Assembly: GCA_024636555.1 (NCBI GenBank)
Contig: JAGXGW010000067.1
Span: forward strand, 1-64,000
Source of the DNA: Paracoccaceae bacterium
GTDB lineage: Bacteria > Pseudomonadota > Alphaproteobacteria > Rhodobacterales > Rhodobacteraceae
Direction of reading: 5' to 3'
DNA length: 64,000 nt
Position numbers and translations under genes: made by a program. Of this stretch, positions 59,931 to 64,000 are shown one piece after another. Position 1 is the first letter of the stretch; each line of letters opens with the position of its first letter. Under the pieces are notes generated by a model. It searched no databases. It was not told where the DNA came from and saw only the letters and a program-made list of their open reading frames with translations.

Positions 59931-60835
59931 CGCGGCAGCGTGTCCTCCTCGCCGGTCTGGGTGGCCAGCCAGTCGCGGAACAGGCTCAGCGCGCTGTCCT
60001 GTGCCTTGGTGCGTGGCCAGACAAGGTAGTAGTTGCCGCGCGTACGTGTCGCCCCGCCGAAGGCCGGCACCAGCCGTCCGGCAGCAAGATCCTGCTCGGC
60101 CAGATAGTCCGGCAGCAGTGCCACACCAAGACCGTGCAACGCGGCCTGCGTGATGGTCGAGAACTGGTCGTAGAGCGTGCCCGCTGGCGGCTCTTGCACC
60201 ACGCCGTGGGCGGCAAACCAGTCCGCCCAGGCGCGCGGGCGGGTCTCGATATGCAACAGCGGCAAGGACAGCAGATCGGCGGCCTGTGCCAGCTTGCGGC
60301 GCGCCTTCAGATCGGGCGTGCAGACAGCCACCACCGATTCGCTCCGCAGCAGCAGATGGTCCGTGCCGGGCCAGTCTGCATCACCGTAATGGATCGCGGC
60401 ATCAAAGGGCTGGGTGGCGAAATTGAACGGCGCCAGCCGTGTGGCCATGTTGATCGTGACCTCCGGGTGCAGCCGCGCGAAATCGGCCAGACGCGGCACC
60501 AGCCAGCGCATGCCGAAGGTGGGCAGGATCGCCAGATCCAGCGCACCGCCGCGCGGTTGGACGCGCAACCGCAACGAGGCCTGTGCGATCTGGTGCAGCG
60601 CCTCGCGCACCTCGGCCGCATAGGCGCGGGCAGGCGGTGTCAGTTCCATCCGCCGCCCGTCGCGCAGGATCAGCGGTACACCCATCTGCGTCTCGAGGGC
60701 CTGCAACTGGCGGCTGACAGCGCTTTGGGTAAGCGACAGTTCCTCGGCCACGGCCGTCGCGCTGCCCAGCCGCTCCAGTGCTTCGAGCGCGCGCAGCGAG
60801 GCGATGGACGGCAAAAAGCGGCGTGGTGCGATCAT
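59927..60835 (-). CDS. LysR family regulator, GcvA-like, divergent from glutaryl-CoA dehydrogenase
   Basis: This 302-aa regulator has the LysR helix-turn-helix FLPSIASLRALEALERLGSATAVAEELSLTQSAVSRQLQALE and a GcvA-type effector domain (WLVPRLADFARLHPEVTINMATRLAPFNF). In Pseudomonas a LysR protein (GcdR) next to gcdH activates the glutarate pathway; the divergent arrangement here fits that, so I suggest a GcdR-like role. It probably binds the dyad in the 151-base gap to gcdH. Confidence 0.87.
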   Translation of the reverse strand: MIAPRRFLPSIASLRALEALERLGSATAVAEELSLTQSAVSRQLQALETQMGVPLILRDGRRMELTPPARAYAAEVREALHQIAQASLRLRVQPRGGALDLAILPTFGMRWLVPRLADFARLHPEVTINMATRLAPFNFATQPFDAAIHYGDADWPGTDHLLLRSESVVAVCTPDLKARRKLAQAADLLSLPLLHIETRPRAWADWFAAHGVVQEPPAGTLYDQFSTITQAALHGLGVALLPDYLAEQDLAAGRLVPAFGGATRTRGNYYLVWPRTKAQDSALSLFRDWLATQTGEEDTLPR

Positions 60836-60862
60836 CTATGCGGTTTACTCATGCAGGGATGC

Positions 60863-60876
60863 GAAACTATCGTTTC
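60863..60876. promoter_or_regulatory. Dyad in the LysR-gcdH divergent gap
   Basis: GAAAC-TATC-GTTTC is a perfect five-base inverted repeat 111 bases upstream of gcdH and 28 bases from the LysR start. LysR proteins often bind such sites in shared divergent promoters. The assignment is by position only. Confidence 0.4.
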
Positions 60877-60986
60877 AACACCTCATGACTATGGTGTAAA
60901 GTATGACCAGACAAGACAGCGTTGCGCAAAAAACTCATGACGCTTTGGCAGGCACAGCGCGCGCGGATCCCTGAAGGAGGACCTCC

Positions 60987-62219
60987 ATGAACGATATGAG
61001 CACACCGGCCCCGAAACTGCGTGCCAAGGATGCACCCGATCTGGGGCAATTCGACTGGGCCGATCCTTTCCGTCTGGAAGACCAACTGACCGAAGAAGAG
61101 CGCATGATGCGCGATTCCGCACGCGCCTATGCACAGGAGAAGCTGCAGCCGCGCGTGCTGAAAGCCTTTGCCGACGAGCATACCGACCCCGATATTTTCC
61201 GCGAGATGGGCGAGATGGGTCTTCTGGGCGTTACCACGCCGGAGGAATACGGCGGGCTGGGGGCGGGCTATGTCTCCTACGGTTTGGTCGCGCGCGAGGT
61301 GGAGCGTGTTGATTCGGGTTACCGCTCGATGATGTCGGTGCAATCCAGCCTCGTGATGTATCCGATCTATGCCTACGGCTCGGAAGCGCAGCGCCAAAAA
61401 TATCTGCCGAAACTGGCAAGCGGCGAATGGATCGGCTGTTTCGGCCTGACCGAGCCGGATGCAGGGTCTGACCCCTCCGGCATGAAAACCCGCGCCGTCA
61501 AAACCGAGGGCGGCTATGTGCTGACCGGTTCGAAGATGTGGATTTCCAACTCTCCCATCGCGGATGTCTTCGTGGTCTGGGCCAAATCCGACGCGCATGG
61601 CGGCAAGATTCGCGGCTTCGTGCTGGAAAAGGGCATGAAAGGGCTGAGCGCGCCGAAGATCGGCAACAAGATGAGCTTGCGCGCCTCGATCACCGGCGAG
61701 ATCGTGATGGATCATGTCGAAGTGGGCGAAGATGCGCTGCTGCCGCATGTCGAGGGTCTGAAAGGGCCGTTCGGTTGTCTGAACCGTGCCCGTTACGGCA
61801 TCAGCTGGGGTGTGCTGGGGGCGGCCGAGTTCTGCTGGCATGCCGCGCGCCAATACGGTCTGGACCGGCACCAGTTCAAGCGCCCGCTGGCGCAGACGCA
61901 ACTGTTCCAGAAGAAACTGGCCGATATGCAGACCGAGATTTCCCTTAGCCTTCAGGCCAGCCTGCAAGTGGGTCGTCTGATGGATCAAGCGAAGGCCGCG
62001 CCCGAGATGATCTCGATCGTCAAGCGCAACAACTGCGGCAAAGCCCTTGATATTGCACGGATGTCGCGTGACATGCACGGCGGCAACGGCATCAGCCTCG
62101 AGTTCGGTGTGATCCGCCACATGGTCAACCTCGAGACGGTGAACACTTATGAAGGCGCGCATGATGTGCATGCCCTGATCCTTGGCCGCGCACAGACGGG
62201 GTTGCAGGCGTTCTTCTGA
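60987..62219 (+). CDS. gcdH: Glutaryl-CoA dehydrogenase (acyl-CoA dehydrogenase family)
   Basis: This 410-aa flavoenzyme oxidises and decarboxylates glutaryl-CoA to crotonyl-CoA in lysine, tryptophan and glutarate breakdown. The N-terminus [82 protein letters not shown] and the catalytic-Glu segment [22 protein letters not shown] match GcdH rather than generic acyl-CoA dehydrogenases. AAGGAGG precedes the ATG. It is divergent from the LysR gene and followed by an oxidase gene. Confidence 0.93.
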   Translation: MNDMSTPAPKLRAKDAPDLGQFDWADPFRLEDQLTEEERMMRDSARAYAQEKLQPRVLKAFADEHTDPDIFREMGEMGLLGVTTPEEYGGLGAGYVSYGLVAREVERVDSGYRSMMSVQSSLVMYPIYAYGSEAQRQKYLPKLASGEWIGCFGLTEPDAGSDPSGMKTRAVKTEGGYVLTGSKMWISNSPIADVFVVWAKSDAHGGKIRGFVLEKGMKGLSAPKIGNKMSLRASITGEIVMDHVEVGEDALLPHVEGLKGPFGCLNRARYGISWGVLGAAEFCWHAARQYGLDRHQFKRPLAQTQLFQKKLADMQTEISLSLQASLQVGRLMDQAKAAPEMISIVKRNNCGKALDIARMSRDMHGGNGISLEFGVIRHMVNLETVNTYEGAHDVHALILGRAQTGLQAFF

Positions 62220-62318
62220 TCGGGTCAAACTGGTGCAAATCAACACGGACGGCGCGCTTTGCGAATGAGCAGGCGCGCCGTTCCCTGTTGCGGCCGGCGC
62301 AACATCAGCGGAGGGATC

Positions 62319-63593
62319 ATGAAAGCAGAGCGGAACCTGTGGCAGGACAGCGCGAAGGAATCCTTTGAAGCTGATGTTTTTACAGGGGAAACCTCTGTTG
62401 ACCTCTGTATCCTCGGCGGTGGGTTCACCGGATGCTCCGCCGCCTTGACCGCAGCCTCCGACGGCGCCTCCGTCATCTTGCTTGAGGCGGAAAAGATCGG
62501 CCACGGCGGATCGGGGCGCAATGTCGGATTGGTCAATGCGGGGCTGTGGTTGCCGCCAAGCGCCGTGTGCGAAGCCTTGGGCGAGGCACAGGGCCAGCGG
62601 TTGAACGCGGCCTTGGCCGCAGCACCGGGTGCGGTTTTCGGCCTGATCGAGCGCTACGACATCTCCTGCGAACCGGTCCGCGCCGGCACTTTGCATTGTG
62701 CGCATTCAGCGAACGGTTTCAAGGACTTGCAGCGCAGGTTTGATCAACAGCAGGCACTGGGCGCGCCGGTCACCTTGCTGGATGCCGCAGCCGCGCGGAC
62801 GCGCACCGGATCGGACAAGGTGCACGGGGCGCTGCATGACGCGCGGGCGGGCACGATCCAGCCGCTGGCCTATGCGCGCGGTCTGGCGCGGGCCGCTGTG
62901 CACAACGGCGCGCGGCTCTATGAGAACAGCCCCGTCACAGGCGTGCAGCGCGCGGGTGCAAAATGGCGCATCAGCACGCCGCAAGGCACTGTGATCGCGG
63001 ATAAAATCCTGATCGCGACCAATGCCTATCACAAGCCGGTCACAGGCGCGGATGTTCCGGAAACCACGCCGGTGCATTACTTCCAGCTCGCCACAGCACC
63101 GCTGGGCCACAATATCGCGACACAGGTGCTGCCCGGTGGCGAGGGCTGCTGGGACACCGGCACGATCATGACCTCGTTCCGCAAGGATGAGGCTGGTCGT
63201 GTCATCCTTGGCGGGATGGGGAATCCTGACGCGTTGGGGCTGCACGAGGACTGGGCAAGGCGGGCGTTGGCGCGGCTTTTCCCGCAAGTCGGCGAGATGC
63301 CGTTCGAACATTTCTGGTCAGGCCGGATCGCCATGACGAGCGACCATATTCCCAAAGTGATGCGGCTGGATGCGGATCAGTCGGGCTATGCTGTGTTCGG
63401 CTATTCGGGTCGCGGGATCGGACCGGGCACTGTGATCGGGGCTGCGGCGGCGCGCGCCTTGCTGCGCAGGGACGAGGCGCATCTGCCGCTGGATGCGGTC
63501 GACGGCTACCACGAGGCATTTACCGGCGCAAAGGGCCAGTTTTACGAGCTTGCCGCGCGTCTGGTCCATGCAGGCGGGGCGCGTCTGGGATAG
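62319..63593 (+). CDS. FAD-dependent oxidoreductase, DAO family (glycine/D-amino-acid oxidase-like)
   Basis: This 424-aa flavoprotein has the dinucleotide fold DLCILGGGFTGCSAALTAASDGASVILLEAEKIGHGGSGRN near the N-terminus and C-terminal FGYSGRGIGPGTVIGAAAARALL. The family oxidises secondary or primary amines (sarcosine, glycine, putrescine derivatives, L-pipecolate). The ORF track starts at 62259; the ATG at 62319 has GGAGGG upstream. It lies 99 bases after gcdH on the same strand, so an amine on the lysine-glutarate route such as pipecolate is a reasonable guess. Confidence 0.85.
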   Translation: MKAERNLWQDSAKESFEADVFTGETSVDLCILGGGFTGCSAALTAASDGASVILLEAEKIGHGGSGRNVGLVNAGLWLPPSAVCEALGEAQGQRLNAALAAAPGAVFGLIERYDISCEPVRAGTLHCAHSANGFKDLQRRFDQQQALGAPVTLLDAAAARTRTGSDKVHGALHDARAGTIQPLAYARGLARAAVHNGARLYENSPVTGVQRAGAKWRISTPQGTVIADKILIATNAYHKPVTGADVPETTPVHYFQLATAPLGHNIATQVLPGGEGCWDTGTIMTSFRKDEAGRVILGGMGNPDALGLHEDWARRALARLFPQVGEMPFEHFWSGRIAMTSDHIPKVMRLDADQSGYAVFGYSGRGIGPGTVIGAAAARALLRRDEAHLPLDAVDGYHEAFTGAKGQFYELAARLVHAGGARLG

Positions 63594-63727
63594 CGTATCT
63601 CTTATATCAAAAGTCGCATAATCAGTATTATGTTAAATATGGACACGCCTGAACTGCATCTTCTCTCGACAGCACATGCCCTGCGGGTCTATCAAATAGC
63701 AACAACCCTATTTGAGTATGAATCCTT
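63594..63727. promoter_or_regulatory. AT-rich control region of aroQ with two dyads
   Basis: This gap is much more AT-rich than its surroundings. It holds CATAAT-CAGT-ATTATG (63617-63632) and a perfect 8-8-8 inverted repeat, TCAAATAG-CAACAACC-CTATTTGA (63692-63715), ending 12 bases before the aroQ ATG. The second could be an operator or a leader hairpin that covers the ribosome site. Confidence 0.5.
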
Positions 63728-64000
63728 ATGCCTTCGCTGCTGATCCTCAACGGGCCGAACCTCAACCTGCTTGGCACGCGCCAGCCGGAGGTTTACGGCC
63801 GCATCACCCTCGACGATATCAACGCGCTCTGCGCGGCAGAAGCGACGCGTGTCGGTTACACGGTCGATTGCCTGCAATCCAACCATGAAGGCGCGCTGAT
63901 CGATGCGGTCCATGCCGCGCGCGGGCTGCATGGCGGGATCGTGCTGAATGCCGGTGCCTATACGCATACATCCGTGGCGCTGATGGATGCGATCTCCTCG
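63728..64000 (+). CDS. aroQ: Type II 3-dehydroquinate dehydratase (3'-truncated by window edge)
   Basis: The first 91 codons are visible. AroQ dehydrates 3-dehydroquinate to 3-dehydroshikimate. The N-terminus LLILNGPNLNLLGTRQPEVYG carries the conserved Asn and catalytic Tyr. Then LQSNHEGALIDAVHAA and GIVLNAGAYTHTSVALMDA follow, all diagnostic of the type II dodecameric enzyme. There is no obvious Shine-Dalgarno; the ATG is 12 bases after a strong dyad. The rest of the gene (about 55 codons by family length) lies beyond the window. Confidence 0.95.
   Translation, partial: MPSLLILNGPNLNLLGTRQPEVYGRITLDDINALCAAEATRVGYTVDCLQSNHEGALIDAVHAARGLHGGIVLNAGAYTHTSVALMDAISS

Overview
This 64 kb window is chromosomal core DNA from an alphaproteobacterium, almost certainly the Rhodobacterales/Roseobacter group. 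The evidence is the high GC content with GC-ending codons, the iscR-cysteine desulfurase-sufBCDS order, a ChpT phosphotransferase, OlsB/OlsA ornithine-lipid genes, a Usg protein, an IalB-like protein, several TRAP/ABC uptake genes and an intergenic hairpin element of a type I associate with this order. No species call is possible from the window alone. I see no prophage, transposase, integrase or CRISPR array.

Layout. 1-4.8 kb: end of a GNAT acetyltransferase, obgE, proline synthesis proB-proA, then chpT head-to-head with a DUF3553 gene. 4.9-6.6 kb: ornithine-lipid pair olsB-olsA. 6.6-11.3 kb: a ThiE-like protein, a TrmJ-like RNA methyltransferase, heme A synthase coupled to an M32 carboxypeptidase, and a small conserved protein. 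11.4-17.1 kb: gyrA, usg, a SYLF lipoprotein, hemB and a small membrane protein. 17.1-21.6 kb: mfd, a 74-aa protein and an alpha/beta hydrolase. 21.6-29.9 kb: the Fe-S assembly operon iscR-cysteine desulfurase-sufB-methyltransferase-like-sufC-sufD-two membrane proteins-sufS. Its promoter carries two superposed iron-type operators. A tRNA-Arg(CCG) follows.

30.5-37.0 kb: a catabolic-looking block with a TAXI-TRAP binding protein, a fused TRAP permease, an acyl-CoA synthetase and a benzoylformate-decarboxylase-like ThDP enzyme. 37.2-39.8 kb: divergent cell-wall enzymes (DUF882/YcbK-like and an L,D-transpeptidase). 39.8-42.5 kb: lpxD with a dedicated acyl carrier protein and a ketoacyl synthase. 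42.5-45.2 kb: an IalB-like protein, an intergenic region with a well-formed candidate small RNA on the minus strand, and a HerA-like ATPase. 45.3-50.5 kb: a complete branched-chain amino-acid ABC transporter (livJ, G, F, H, M on the minus strand). 50.6-59.9 kb: a PQQ-type sugar dehydrogenase, a GlxA-type AraC regulator, class II DAHP synthase, a PAS protein, yicC, gmk, a gamma-carbonic anhydrase, a Cys/Met-metabolism PLP enzyme and a soluble PhoR-like kinase. 59.9-64 kb: a LysR regulator divergent from glutaryl-CoA dehydrogenase, a DAO-family oxidase, and the start of aroQ.

Functionally the window is mostly housekeeping with three uptake/catabolism blocks. I did not find a clearly new multi-gene system. 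The most worthwhile leads are the minus-strand sRNA candidate near 43.5 kb; the dual iron-box suf promoter together with a second Irr-like palindrome buried in rare codons inside the first desulfurase gene; the 33-bp intergenic element present twice identically; and the TRAP-acyl-CoA ligase-ThDP enzyme locus of unknown substrate. Start codons were revised for many ORF-track entries using ribosome-binding sites, overlaps and family N-termini. All functional calls rest on recognised motifs, not on database searches.
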